Positions 1-7,985 of a stretch of DNA of 64,000 nt are shown here, piece after piece (positions within the stretch are counted from its first letter, which is position 1; each line of letters starts with the position of its first letter). Source of the stretch: Pontibacter indicus (GTDB lineage: Bacteria > Bacteroidota > Bacteroidia > Cytophagales > Hymenobacteraceae); NCBI RefSeq assembly GCF_900156345.1, contig NZ_FTPP01000001.1, positions 310,001-374,000 on the forward strand. Direction: 5' to 3'. Made by a program: the position numbers and the translations under genes. Below the pieces are notes generated by a model. It made no database searches. It had not been told where the DNA came from and saw only the letters and a program-made list of their open reading frames with translations.

Positions 1-659
1 ATGGCTCCCATCAACACACCACGCTCCCCGGTCAGGTCGCTGTATACTTCTTTCTTAAAATCTGTCTCAAACAGGTAACCGCTCCCTATGGCTATGCCCA
101 ATGCCAAAGCCCGCTCTTCGGCTCTGCCGCTGACGTTCTGGTACACAGCATAGCTCGAGTTCAATCCCTGTCCCTCAAGAAAAAGTGTGCGTAAAGAAGT
201 ACCCGAGCCTTTAGGCGCCACCAGAAAGACATCCACATTAGCGGGCGGAACGATCCCGGTTTTTTCATGAAAAGTAACGCCAAATCCGTGCGAGAAGTAC
301 AGCGCTTTCCCTTCCGTCAGGTGTTTTGATACAACCGGCCAGGCGGCAATTTGCCCGGCATCTGAAAGTAAGTTCAGTAGTATAGTTCCTCGTTGGCAGG
401 CTTCCTCCAGTGCAAAAAGGGTTTCGCCTTCCACCCATCCGTCTTTTAAAGCTTTTTGCCACGATGCTGAATCTTTACGCTGGCCTACGATCACATTGAT
501 CCCGTTATCGCGCAGGTTTAATGCCTGTCCCGGGCCCTGCACGCCATAGCCGAGCACGGCTATAGTTTCGTTCTTCAACACTTCCTGCGCTTTTGCAAGC
601 GGAAATTCATCGCGGGTGACTACATTTTCCAGTTCTCCGCCAAAATTTATCTGTGCCAT
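1..659 (-). CDS. ilvC: ketol-acid reductoisomerase, partial (C-terminus beyond window)
   Basis: It converts acetolactate or acetohydroxybutyrate to the dihydroxy acids, the second step of Val/Ile synthesis, using NAD(P)H and Mg2+. The translation starts MAQINFGGELENV from the ATG at 657-659. It holds the dinucleotide-binding GYGVQGPG motif at residues 37-44 and the FSHGFG segment expected before the catalytic region. Only the first 219 codons are inside the window; the knotted C-terminal Mg-binding domain is missing because the window ends, not because the gene is broken. It is the last visible gene of the ilvE-D-B-N-C operon and is separated from ilvN by a 222-nt spacer. That is wide for this operon, so it may have its own promoter or a processing site. 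Confidence 0.96.
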   Translation of the reverse strand, partial: MAQINFGGELENVVTRDEFPLAKAQEVLKNETIAVLGYGVQGPGQALNLRDNGINVIVGQRKDSASWQKALKDGWVEGETLFALEEACQRGTILLNLLSDAGQIAAWPVVSKHLTEGKALYFSHGFGVTFHEKTGIVPPANVDVFLVAPKGSGTSLRTLFLEGQGLNSSYAVYQNVSGRAEERALALGIAIGSGYLFETDFKKEVYSDLTGERGVLMGA

Positions 660-881
660 TTTCTGAGTTGTTTTTAATGTTTTTTTGATTGTTTTAGTCT
701 TCGATTTGGTTTCTAGATCACCCTCGCTCGCCGGAGGCAAGTGTGTGCAACTTGCGGACTCCGGCCACTTTAAACTATAGTTTAGTTGAAGATCGAATCA
801 TTAAGCTGTGGCAGGACGCCACAGGTAGCTCAGCAAGCCACAACTATAGCAAGTCACGCGCATGGACGTTCGGGCCATGAA

Positions 882-1124
882 CTATAATTTGCTTTCTGCC
901 TTCAGCTTTGCATCGGCCACTTCAATAATCCGTTTTAGTTGTGGGATAACCTTTAGTGCCAGTTCCGGGCTGATGTCAGCTGATACACAGATCAGGCTTA
1001 GGTCCTTCAGGGCATTGGCACGTAAGTTCAAAGTCGTGATGTTGACTCTGTTACGGGTGAATACTGTGGTTACTTTTTCCAGCACGCCTATCTTGTTTTC
1101 GGTGTAAATTTTTAGGGTTTGCAT
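882..1124 (-). CDS. ilvN: acetolactate synthase small (regulatory) subunit, single ACT domain
   Basis: The 80-residue product starts MQTLKIYTENKIGVLEK and is essentially one ACT domain, the fold that binds the feedback inhibitor valine in acetolactate synthase. I chose the start at 1124 because the open frame extends 14 codons further into the end of ilvB, and the ACT domain begins exactly at MQTLKIYTE. With this start the gene follows the ilvB stop by 10 nt. Small subunits are usually about 160-180 residues with a second C-terminal domain; this one has only the ACT half, like the short IlvM type of enterobacteria. Assignment rests on the ACT pattern and the position directly after ilvB. Confidence 0.88.
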   Translation of the reverse strand: MQTLKIYTENKIGVLEKVTTVFTRNRVNITTLNLRANALKDLSLICVSADISPELALKVIPQLKRIIEVADAKLKAESKL

Positions 1125-1134
1125 AGGTTCAGAT

Positions 1135-2895
1135 TTATTCGAGTAACATGCCATCAACTGCCGCACCGGTAGGCATCATCGGGAATACATTTTCTTCGTT
1201 CTCGACCAGCACATTCAGCAAAAAAGGCTTTTCGCTATGTAGCATTTGCTGTATGGCTCCGGGCAGTTCTTCACGTTTCTCAACACGTAGCGCGTTTATC
1301 CCAAACGCTCTGCTGATCTCGGCAAAGTCCGGGTTTTCCATTTTCACGAAAGAGTAGCGGCCATCAAAGAACATATTCTGCCACTGGCGCACCATCCCCA
1401 GGAAATTATTATTCAGTACCACCACCTTCACGGGTACTTTATATTGGGCTATAGTTGCCAATTCCTGTATCGTCATCTGGAAACACCCGTCGCCGATAAC
1501 AGCTACAACTTCGCGGTCCGGGGCGCCAGTTTTTGCACCTAAAGCTGCCGGCAAGGCAAATCCCATAGTGCCCAGGCCCCCGGAGGTAAAGTAGCTTTTG
1601 TGTTTCTGGAAAGGGTAGTAGCGCGCGGCCATCATCTGGTGCTGCCCCACATCGGCAATCACCATCGCTTCGCCGTTCGTCTGCTCGCCCAGCACCCGGA
1701 TCACCTCGGGCATCGTTAGTTTTACTTTGGCAGGATACAGCGCCTTCCGGCGTACTTTTTCTTCTTCCTGTGCATCCAGTTTTGCAAACTCTACCAGCCA
1801 TTCAGTATGGGAATAGGTGTGCAGTAAAGGAGTGAGTTGCTCAAGTATCGTGAGGGCATCACCCAGCAAAGGCACATCCGCTTTTACAACCTTGTTCAGC
1901 TCCGAAGGGTCTATTTCGATGTGGATGACCTTGGCCTGCTTCGCATAAAAGTTCAGGTTTCCGGTTACACGGTCGTCGAAGCGCATGCCTATGGCCAGCA
2001 ACACATCGGCTTGGTTGGTGAGCAGATTGGGCGCATAATTGCCATGCATACCCAGCATACCAACATACAGCGGGTGACTGGTAGCGATACATGACAAACC
2101 ATGCAGGGTGCAGGCCACAGGGGTTCCGGTCTTTTCTGCCAATGCCAATAACGCTGCTTCGGCTCCAGCTATACCTACTCCGTTTCCGGCCAGTATCAGC
2201 GGGCGCTGCGCTTGGTTCAGCAAGGTAGCAGCCTGCTGCAGCTTCTTCCGGGTAAAGCCGGGTTCTTTTTTATAGTAAGGCAGCTCGATTACAGGCGTAT
2301 AGTTAAATGACTTTTTGAGTTCGGCAAACTGGGCATCTTTTGTCACCTCTATCACCACCGGACCGGGTTTGCCACTTCGGGCTATAAAAAAAGCTTTTGC
2401 CATCGCGTCGGCCACTTCATCGGCATCCGTTACCTGGTAGTTCCATTTGGTTACTGCCGCGCAAACGCTCATGATATTGGCTTCCTGAAAAGCATCCGTT
2501 CCCAACAACCCCGAACTTACCTGGCCCACCACACATACCATCGGTACACTGTCCATCAGGGCATCGGCGAGGCCGGTTATAAGGTTGGTAGCACCGGGGC
2601 CGGAGGTGGCAAACACCACCCCGACCTTTCCGCTTGCACGGGCATAGCCTTCGGCGGCATGGGTGGCTCCCTGCTCATGGCGCACCAGGATGTGGTTTAC
2701 TTTGTGGTTGAAATCATAGAGCGCATCATAGATCGGCATGATCGCGCCACCCGGATAACCAAAGATGGTATCTACGCCTTCGGCTACCAGGCTGCGCATC
2801 ACGGCTTCGGCGCCGGTACAGGTGCTTTTAGCGGTCGGTGAGGCAGCCTTCTGAGGCGCAGCCAACTTGCCTGGCATATTTGTATAAGATTCCAT
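1135..2895 (-). CDS. ilvB: acetolactate synthase large (catalytic) subunit
   Basis: This 586-residue ThDP enzyme condenses pyruvate with pyruvate or 2-ketobutyrate, the committed step to Val/Leu and Ile. The N-terminal domain (about residues 28-195) opens with [20 protein letters not shown] and has the [16 protein letters not shown] segment carrying the catalytic Glu. The middle domain spans about 215-350. The C-terminal ThDP domain has the GDGCFQM...[12 protein letters not shown] signature. Its 5' end overlaps the end of ilvD by 68 nt, which points to translational coupling; a start at the internal Met 7 (2877) is equally possible. Length and motifs are complete, so it should be active with the small ACT subunit encoded next. 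Confidence 0.96.
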   Translation of the reverse strand: MESYTNMPGKLAAPQKAASPTAKSTCTGAEAVMRSLVAEGVDTIFGYPGGAIMPIYDALYDFNHKVNHILVRHEQGATHAAEGYARASGKVGVVFATSGPGATNLITGLADALMDSVPMVCVVGQVSSGLLGTDAFQEANIMSVCAAVTKWNYQVTDADEVADAMAKAFFIARSGKPGPVVIEVTKDAQFAELKKSFNYTPVIELPYYKKEPGFTRKKLQQAATLLNQAQRPLILAGNGVGIAGAEAALLALAEKTGTPVACTLHGLSCIATSHPLYVGMLGMHGNYAPNLLTNQADVLLAIGMRFDDRVTGNLNFYAKQAKVIHIEIDPSELNKVVKADVPLLGDALTILEQLTPLLHTYSHTEWLVEFAKLDAQEEEKVRRKALYPAKVKLTMPEVIRVLGEQTNGEAMVIADVGQHQMMAARYYPFQKHKSYFTSGGLGTMGFALPAALGAKTGAPDREVVAVIGDGCFQMTIQELATIAQYKVPVKVVVLNNNFLGMVRQWQNMFFDGRYSFVKMENPDFAEISRAFGINALRVEKREELPGAIQQMLHSEKPFLLNVLVENEENVFPMMPTGAAVDGMLLE

Positions 2896-4507
2896 TTTTA
2901 ACTTTTAAAGGTGGCTGATTCCAGTTCTGTTTTCTGTTTTCGAGGGTTTGGTCATCTACCAGCAGGTTAATTTTCCGGTTCAGGATGTCGAGCTCGATGG
3001 TATCTCCGTTTTGCACCAGTGCCAGCGGCCCGCCATCGTAGGCTTCAGGTGAAATATGCCCCACCACAAATCCATGCGTGCCCCCGCTGAACCTTCCATC
3101 AGTGATCAGGGCTACTTTATCGCCCAGGCCGGCGCCCATAATGGCGGAAGTAGGTTTGAGCATTTCTGGCATGCCGGGACCACCTTTTGGACCCACATAC
3201 CGGATCACAACTACACTGCCAGGCAAGATTCCTTTGCGGGAAAGGCTGTGCATTAGGTCGGCTTCGCTGTCGAATACCTGGGCTGTTCCTTTAAAGTATA
3301 AGCCTTCTTTACCGCTTATCTTTGCCACACAACCCTTGGGGCTCAGGTTGCCATACAACACCTGCAGGTGGCCCGTTTCCTTCAGGACCTGAGCCAAGGG
3401 CTTCACCACATCCTGGTCTTCAAAATTCAGATCCGGAACATCCTGTAAATTATGAGCTATAGTTTGGCCGGTAACTGTCAGGCAACCGCCGTGTAAAAAG
3501 CCTTGCTGCAACAGATATTTCATTACGGCAGGTACGCCACCTACCCGGCACAAATGCTCCATCAGGTATTTTCCGCTTGGTTTTAAATCGGCCAGCACCG
3601 GGGTTTTGTCGCTGATATGCTGTACATCTGCTTGGGTTAGTTCCACGCCTGCAGTGGCGGCGATGGCCAGTAAGTGCAGCACGGCGTTGGTGCTTCCACC
3701 CAGTGTTACTACTACTGTCAGCGCATTTTCCAGCGATCTTCGGGTGATGATGTCGGATGGTCTGAGGTTCAGTTCGAGCAGGTGCAGCATGGCTTTCCCC
3801 ACGTTCTGGCATTCGTCTTTTTTACCTTCGCTCAGGGCAGGAAGCGAAGAGGAATAAGGCAGACTCATACCCAGCGCTTCGATAGCCGCTGCCATCGTAT
3901 TGGCTGTGTACATACCGCCGCAGGCACCAGGCCCGGGGCAAGCATTTTCGATCACGCCGCAGTAATCTTCCTTCGTTATTTTACCAGAAAGCTTTTCACC
4001 CAATGCCTCGAATGCCGATACAATATTTAACTCTTTGCCTTTATAGTTGCCGGGCGCTATAGTGCCACCATAGATCATCAGAGAAGGGCGGTTAAGGCGT
4101 GCCATGGCCATCACGGCACCAGGCATGTTTTTATCACAGCCGGCTACAGTTACAAGGCCATCGTAATAATGGGCGGCACAAACTGCTTCTATCGAGTCGG
4201 CTATCACTTCGCGGCTTACGAGCGAGTAGCGCATCCCTTCGGTTCCGTTAGTAATTCCATCACTGATGCCGATGGTGTTAAAGATAAGCCCTACCTGTTG
4301 TTGTGCGTTCACCCCGGTTTTTACCAGCGCGGCCAACCCGTTCAGGTGCATGTTGCAGGTGTTGCCGTCGTAGCCCATGCTAGCGATGCCTACCAACGGT
4401 TTCTGAAAGTCGGTTTTGGTAAGGCCAACTCCATGCAACATCGCCTGTGCGGCAGGAAGGGTATCGTCCTGGGTAAGCGTTGCACTGTATTTGTTTAATT
4501 GACTCAT
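2828..4507 (-). CDS. ilvD: dihydroxy-acid dehydratase
   Basis: The 559-residue enzyme dehydrates 2,3-dihydroxy-isovalerate or -methylvalerate to the 2-keto acids, the third common step of Ile/Val synthesis. Iron-sulfur ligand segments are visible: the [12 protein letters not shown] signature (about residue 120) and [16 protein letters not shown] (about 190). The second family signature, [21 protein letters not shown]-like, lies near residue 465. Length matches the short-form family. It starts 28 nt after ilvE and overlaps ilvB, so the block behaves as one operon. No defects are seen. Confidence 0.97.
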   Translation of the reverse strand: MSQLNKYSATLTQDDTLPAAQAMLHGVGLTKTDFQKPLVGIASMGYDGNTCNMHLNGLAALVKTGVNAQQQVGLIFNTIGISDGITNGTEGMRYSLVSREVIADSIEAVCAAHYYDGLVTVAGCDKNMPGAVMAMARLNRPSLMIYGGTIAPGNYKGKELNIVSAFEALGEKLSGKITKEDYCGVIENACPGPGACGGMYTANTMAAAIEALGMSLPYSSSLPALSEGKKDECQNVGKAMLHLLELNLRPSDIITRRSLENALTVVVTLGGSTNAVLHLLAIAATAGVELTQADVQHISDKTPVLADLKPSGKYLMEHLCRVGGVPAVMKYLLQQGFLHGGCLTVTGQTIAHNLQDVPDLNFEDQDVVKPLAQVLKETGHLQVLYGNLSPKGCVAKISGKEGLYFKGTAQVFDSEADLMHSLSRKGILPGSVVVIRYVGPKGGPGMPEMLKPTSAIMGAGLGDKVALITDGRFSGGTHGFVVGHISPEAYDGGPLALVQNGDTIELDILNRKINLLVDDQTLENRKQNWNQPPLKVKNGILYKYARQVGCASEGCLTDR

Positions 4508-4535
4508 GTTGGTTTTGATTCCCGCTTTAGAATGA

Positions 4536-5429
4536 TTACTGTTCGTTTGATACTAATTCTGGCTGAGGTTGCCGTACCAGTTTGGAGTAGTGTTCCTGTA
4601 GTTTTTTGCCAAGCGATTCCGACCAATCCAGCGGGAATCTATAGTTGTCTAACTGTGCAATGCCTATGATCTCGGCTGCCGTTCCGCAGTAAAAGGCGCT
4701 GTCGGCTGTTTTCAATTCTTCGGGGGTAAACTGTTTTTCTTCGCAACGCAGGCCAAGTTCGGCGCACATTTCCAACACGGTGGCGCGCGTAATGCCGGGT
4801 AATATGTTGCCCAGCGCAGGCGTAAACAGTTTGCCGTCTTTTTCCATAAACAGGTTGGCTCCGGGCCCTTCCGCTACAAAACCTGCCGCATCCAGCAGCA
4901 GTGCTTCGTCGTAGCCGTTTTCTTTGGCGTGCACTGTGGCCAGTATAGAATTGATATAGTGGCCGGTAACTTTGGCTTCCACATGCACCGATTTCGGGTT
5001 AGGGCGCTGGTAGGGAGAAGTGCACAGGTTCAGCATTTTGTCGCCCAGGTAAGCGCCCCATTCCCAGGCTGTGATCAGCAGGTTTACACCGGTCGGTTTG
5101 CTCAGGCTCATGTTCGGGTCCAGGTACACCACGGGGCGCAGGTAAGCATCCTGCAGGTTGTTCTGGGCCAGCACCTTGTACGAGGCCTCCACCAGTTCTT
5201 CCACCGAATAATCAAGCTGGATGTGGATCAGGTCACATGATTTTTTCAGGCGTTCGTAATGCTCTTTTGCTTTAAAGATGCTGGGGCCATGTTCGGTTGC
5301 GTAGGAGCGTATGCCTTCGAATACCCCATAGCCATACTGAAGGGTCTGGCTGTAGAGGTTCCCGTTAGCTTCTGTGGCCTTTACCATTTTCCGGTTCAGG
5401 TAAACTACTGTGTCGTGGTTATAATACAT
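4536..5429 (-). CDS. ilvE: branched-chain amino acid aminotransferase
   Basis: A PLP fold-type IV transaminase that makes Val, Leu and Ile from their keto acids with glutamate. I start it at [14 protein letters not shown] (297 residues) because the open frame upstream runs through a terminator hairpin and the end of a leader peptide. [13 protein letters not shown] (31-43) is the family's substrate-side motif. Lys153 in [10 protein letters not shown] is the expected Schiff-base lysine. GPGANLF and the FYCGTAAEI segment follow as in bacterial IlvE. It is the first structural gene of the operon and lies directly behind the tandem attenuators at 5484-5824. Confidence 0.95.
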   Translation of the reverse strand: MYYNHDTVVYLNRKMVKATEANGNLYSQTLQYGYGVFEGIRSYATEHGPSIFKAKEHYERLKKSCDLIHIQLDYSVEELVEASYKVLAQNNLQDAYLRPVVYLDPNMSLSKPTGVNLLITAWEWGAYLGDKMLNLCTSPYQRPNPKSVHVEAKVTGHYINSILATVHAKENGYDEALLLDAAGFVAEGPGANLFMEKDGKLFTPALGNILPGITRATVLEMCAELGLRCEEKQFTPEELKTADSAFYCGTAAEIIGIAQLDNYRFPLDWSESLGKKLQEHYSKLVRQPQPELVSNEQ

Positions 5430-5483
5430 GGTACTTGGGTTTAAAATAGTTGATGAAAAGTGAGTTTCGGATTTGGAGTGGGC

Positions 5484-5519
5484 TAAAACAAAAGCGCCAT
5501 CCTTGTTGGGGATGGCGCT
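5484..5519 (-). terminator. second ilv attenuator terminator
   Basis: On the minus strand a perfect 10-bp stem (arms 5510-5519 and 5493-5502, 7-nt loop) is followed by TTTGTTTTA. It lies 24 nt after the stop of leader peptide 2 and 54 nt before the ilvE start. The 5' arm and loop contain CATCCCC (5508-5514), complementary over 7 bp to GGGGATG in the last codons of leader 2 (5552-5558). That gives the mutually exclusive antiterminator expected of ribosome-mediated attenuation. Confidence 0.85.
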
Positions 5520-5542
5520 CAGCTGCTTTCTATAGTTCAGTT

Positions 5543-5626
5543 TCAGCAATACATCCCCCGCACGATTGGAATAATCGCGATAATAATAATGCTGATAATG
5601 ATTATGGTGCTGTGCAGGTGGTTCAT
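5543..5626 (-). CDS. ilv leader peptide 2 (Ile-rich attenuator peptide)
   Basis: A 27-codon ORF reads MNHLHST, then four Ile, Ser, four Ile, Ala-Ile-Ile-Pro-Ile-Val-Arg-Gly-Met-Tyr-Cys and stop; 11 of 27 residues are Ile. It is too short and biased to be an enzyme, and its place between two terminator hairpins upstream of ilvE is that of an attenuator leader. Stalling on the Ile run when charged tRNA-Ile is low would leave the Arg-Gly-Met codons (5552-5558) free to pair with the terminator 5' arm. No Shine-Dalgarno site is seen. The codon pattern and C-terminal G-x-Y-C resemble leader 1, so the two probably arose by duplication. Function is inferred from layout. Confidence 0.82.
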   Translation of the reverse strand: MNHLHSTIIIISIIIIAIIPIVRGMYC

Positions 5627-5673
5627 TGGGGTATGGTTGCTTGTGGTTTTATGGTTGTTGCTATAGTTGCGTT

Positions 5674-5705
5674 AAATAAAAAAGGCCGCCCTGGTGGGGC
5701 GGCCT
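5674..5705 (-). terminator. first ilv attenuator terminator
   Basis: On the minus strand a perfect 9-bp GC-rich stem (arms 5697-5705 and 5683-5691, 5-nt loop) is followed by TTTTTTATTTAA, a strong intrinsic terminator. It lies 29 nt after the leader 1 stop. Its 5' arm contains CCGCCC (5697-5702), complementary to GGGCGG in the Met-Gly-Gly codons near the end of leader 1 (5751-5756). Confidence 0.87.
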
Positions 5706-5734
5706 CTGTGCTATCTTCAGTTTTATACTTCCAA

Positions 5735-5824
5735 TTATATGCACATATATCCGCCCATGACCGGTGAAATAATCACGGCGATAATAATAGAGCGAATAAT
5801 AATTTGTGCAGCTGTGTTTTTCAT
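5735..5824 (-). CDS. ilv leader peptide 1 (Ile-rich attenuator peptide)
   Basis: A 29-codon ORF reads MKNTAAQ-III-RS-III-AV-II followed by SPVMGGYMCI; 9 of 29 codons are Ile and 2 Val. It is followed by an intrinsic terminator, and its Met-Gly-Gly codons can pair with that terminator's 5' arm. This is the arrangement known for amino-acid biosynthetic leader peptides such as those of enterobacterial ilv operons, though the sequence itself is unrelated to them. A TAnnTTTG promoter box ends only 7 nt upstream of the ATG, so the transcript has almost no 5' leader. Function is inferred from layout. Confidence 0.84.
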   Translation of the reverse strand: MKNTAAQIIIRSIIIAVIISPVMGGYMCI

Positions 5825-5831
5825 GATGGCA

Positions 5832-5863
5832 CAAAGGTAAAATTATTTTTTCCTGAGAATCAA
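5832..5863 (-). promoter_or_regulatory. promoter of the ilv leader and operon
   Basis: On the minus strand TTG (5861-5863), a 21-bp spacer and TACCTTTG (5832-5839) match the Bacteroidota housekeeping promoter pattern. The -7 box ends 7 nt before the leader 1 ATG. No other good candidate is seen between here and the tRNA-Glu terminator. The rest of the 5864-6064 spacer is AT-rich and holds nothing I recognise. Confidence 0.68.
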
Positions 5864-6064
5864 GTAAAAATTAACTTAAAATTTAAATTCCATGAATATT
5901 ACAATTAATTTACTGTGCATTAGGGGACATATAATATTAGTTACTGGAGCTTACTTTAGTGAGTAAGTGGAAATATTCTTGACATAGACATCAGATGATA
6001 TAGCAATGAAAGGACTAATAAGAAAGAGTAGCAACGCTAAAAGGGTTTCTTCTTCTCTGGAAAC

Positions 6065-6101
6065 AAAAAAGCCGCTCCACATGACGTGAGGAGGCTTTTT
6101 T
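6065..6101 (-). terminator. terminator after tRNA-Glu (bidirectional)
   Basis: A hairpin with AAAAAGCC/GGCTTTTT outer arms and an imperfect CTC-rich inner stem lies just after the tRNA 3' end; both strands end in a T-run. Confidence 0.7.
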
Positions 6102-6108
6102 ATTGTAG

Positions 6109-6180
6109 TAGTCCGTAGGGGAATCGAACCCCTGTTGCCAGAATGAAAATCTGGAGTCCTAACCCCTAGACGAACGGACC
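6109..6180 (-). tRNA. tRNA-Glu (UUC)
   Basis: The minus strand folds as a cloverleaf. The acceptor arm is GGTCCGT/ACGGACT with a terminal G-U pair. The anticodon stem CCAGA/TCTGG encloses loop TTTTCAT with anticodon TTC. The T-arm is AGGGG-TTCGATT-CCCCT. CCA is not encoded. The 3' end faces the ilv block, the orientation expected if a foreign segment had integrated at this tRNA. Confidence 0.95.
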
Positions 6181-6200
6181 GTGCTACTGTATTGCGGGTG

Positions 6201-6231
6201 CAAATATACAAGCCTATTCTTAGGAAGCAAA
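6201..6231 (-). promoter_or_regulatory. tRNA-Glu promoter
   Basis: On the minus strand TTTG (6228-6231), a 19-bp spacer and TATATTTG (6201-6208) form a full-consensus Bacteroidota promoter, 20 nt upstream of the tRNA 5' end. Confidence 0.8.
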
Positions 6232-6378
6232 GATATTTTTAAAAAAATGAGGGCTGGCGTTTTTTATACCTTAGTAGTACGCTCGCACAGCTGACGATAA
6301 AGGTTGACCTGATCATTTTTGTAAACTTCGTCTTATCTTGTGCCGTTATACCTTCATTCAGTGAAAAATTTAAATACT

Positions 6379-6654
6379 ATGTCAAAAAGAGCATTTTATA
6401 CTGGTGTAACGCCAGAAGCATACAACGAACTCAAGAGCAAACTACAGACCTACGGTATGAATTTGCAGGGGAACAGCGGGCGCATAAACGAGAAAGGCGT
6501 CAATGCCAACTTCAATTACGACCCCAATGCCGGGTCGCTCGAGATCAGCGATCTGTCAGTCGGCTTCCCGGCCAGCATGATGATCAACGCCGACAGCCTG
6601 ATGCAGCGCATGGACGAGATGATTTCTAAGTATGGGGGCCGCGCTGAGGTATAA
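6379..6654 (+). CDS. conserved small hypothetical protein
   Basis: I do not recognise a family. From the start MSKRAFYTGV the product has 91 residues, is polar and mixed alpha/beta, and has no signal peptide or membrane segment. An upstream in-frame Met at 6340 exists, but the sequence between (MPLYLHSVKNLNT) looks untranslated. The C-terminal half carries FPASMMINADSLMQRMDEMISKYGG, probably an amphipathic helix. A second small gene follows 75 nt downstream in the same direction, and a terminator ends the pair, so they are probably co-transcribed. Confidence 0.75.
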   Translation: MSKRAFYTGVTPEAYNELKSKLQTYGMNLQGNSGRINEKGVNANFNYDPNAGSLEISDLSVGFPASMMINADSLMQRMDEMISKYGGRAEV

Positions 6655-6729
6655 GCCATATCCTGACGCAGATAATGCCGTATAAGAAAACCACTTGAAC
6701 TTAATACCTAAACGAAACCGAAAATAACT

Positions 6730-7038
6730 ATGGAAAACGATAACAAGAGCAACCAGAATGCCGGCGAAAGCAAACAAAGCCAGGGCAAGAAGGAACCAAG
6801 CGCTCTCAAACTTCTGCAGCCACACGATATGTCTAAAACAGTGGAGTCGGCTATGCACGTATTTCAGGGTAAGCACGACAAACTGCCCGAATTGCTGCAC
6901 GACGTAGGGAAACTGGTGCTGCAGGGCGCCCGCCGCATGAGCACCACACAGCTTATTCTGACTGCAGGCGCTGTAACGCTCGGTGCGGTGCTGGTTGCCA
7001 AGTATGTGGCCGAACAGGACTTCGACTTTGAGGATTAG
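6730..7038 (+). CDS. small hypothetical protein with C-terminal membrane segment
   Basis: A 102-residue protein with no recognised family. The first 30 residues are very polar and rich in Lys, Asn, Gln and Ser. Residues 35-72 look helical (MSKTVESAMHVFQGKHDKLPELLHDVGKLVLQGARRMS). A hydrophobic stretch at about 76-93 (LILTAGAVTLGAVLVAKYV) could be a single membrane span, followed by an acidic tail EQDFDFED. This resembles a cytoplasmic domain anchored at its C-terminus. It follows another small gene and is closed by a strong terminator. Confidence 0.75.
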   Translation: MENDNKSNQNAGESKQSQGKKEPSALKLLQPHDMSKTVESAMHVFQGKHDKLPELLHDVGKLVLQGARRMSTTQLILTAGAVTLGAVLVAKYVAEQDFDFED

Positions 7039-7059
7039 CAGTTTATATAAATCTGACAG

Positions 7060-7091
7060 AAACCCTTCACCAAATAGTGAAGGGTTTTTTT
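7060..7091 (+). terminator. intrinsic terminator
   Basis: AAACCCTTCAC and GTGAAGGGTTT form a stem followed by TTTTTTTG, directly after the 6730-7038 gene. Confidence 0.85.
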
Positions 7092-7187
7092 GTGCCTGCC
7101 CATTTCTGGTACGTCCTTTGCAATTGGAACCTATATAGCAAGCGTCTATATTTACCGCATTGTTTCTAACCCTTTTTCAACAGAATT

Positions 7188-7898
7188 ATGAAAAAAGCAT
7201 CTTTTATTGCCTTGGTATTTTTGCTGGCGGCCATGTTCCCTGCTCTGGCCCAACAACAAATACTGCCTCCCCTTATCAGCGTGAACGGAATAGGGGAGGT
7301 GAAGCTCGAACCGAACGAAGTAGTGGTCACCCTGGGAGTGGAAACACGCGAGAAGACCCTGGACCAGGCACGCAAACAAACTGATAAGCAGGCAGCCGCC
7401 ATCATCGCCTATCTGCGAAAGCAGGGGGTGGATGCCAAAGACATCCAGACTTCTTTCGTTAACCTGCAGCCCATTTATGCAGGTAACGAATTTGGGAAAG
7501 CCCAGCCCGAGTTTTATATGGCGCAGAAGACGATGACCATTGTGATCAAAAAAATCAATAAGTTCGACGAGCTGCTTTCCGGGCTGTACGACAATGGCGT
7601 GAACCGCATCGATAACATCTATTTCAGGGTGTCAGACATTGAAAAGCACCGTGCTGAGGCCCGTAAGAAAGCAGTAGCCGACGCCAAGCAAAAAGCCAAT
7701 GCTCTGACAGCTGAACTAGGAGCCAAGGTAGGCAAGGTATACTCCATCAATGAGCACACCTCCAATGGTTCGCCACGCATGGGTTATGCGAAAATGGCAA
7801 TGGACATGGAGATGGCACAGAGTGGTGGCCCTTCCATTGCTGGTGGCGAAGTGATCGTAACATCAACCGTCAACGTGAGCTTTGTGATAGAGCAATAG
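7188..7898 (+). CDS. SIMPL domain (DUF541) periplasmic protein
   Basis: The 236-residue product has a signal peptide (MKKASFIALVFLLAAMFPALA, cleavage about residue 21) and then the DUF541/SIMPL fold. Family features visible are VNGIGEVKLEPNEVVVTLGVETREKTLDQA near the mature N-terminus, the GVDAKDIQTSFVNLQPIY segment and the C-terminal GGEVIVTSTVNVSFVI strand. SIMPL proteins are periplasmic or outer-membrane associated and of poorly known function; some are linked to oxidative stress or porin-like assemblies. Single gene: terminators lie on both sides. A weak promoter (TTG at 7124, 20 bp, TATATTTA at 7147) precedes it. Confidence 0.85.
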   Translation: MKKASFIALVFLLAAMFPALAQQQILPPLISVNGIGEVKLEPNEVVVTLGVETREKTLDQARKQTDKQAAAIIAYLRKQGVDAKDIQTSFVNLQPIYAGNEFGKAQPEFYMAQKTMTIVIKKINKFDELLSGLYDNGVNRIDNIYFRVSDIEKHRAEARKKAVADAKQKANALTAELGAKVGKVYSINEHTSNGSPRMGYAKMAMDMEMAQSGGPSIAGGEVIVTSTVNVSFVIEQ

Positions 7899-7920
7899 CC
7901 CATACAGATATACAGCATTA

Positions 7921-7955
7921 AAAAGAGCTCTCTGGTTTGTCAGAGAGCTCTTTTT
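7921..7955 (+). terminator. intrinsic terminator
   Basis: A near-perfect stem AAAGAGCTCTCTG/CAGAGAGCTCTTT with a 6-nt loop and flanking A and T runs lies between convergent genes, so it probably works on both strands. Confidence 0.85.
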
Positions 7956-7985
7956 GGTTTGATGTCAGGTATAGGACAGGGTTGA

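Noticed and set aside
5450-5767. 105-codon plus-strand ORF over the ilv leaders
   Set aside because: It is antisense to both leader peptides and terminators, which explain the sequence better.
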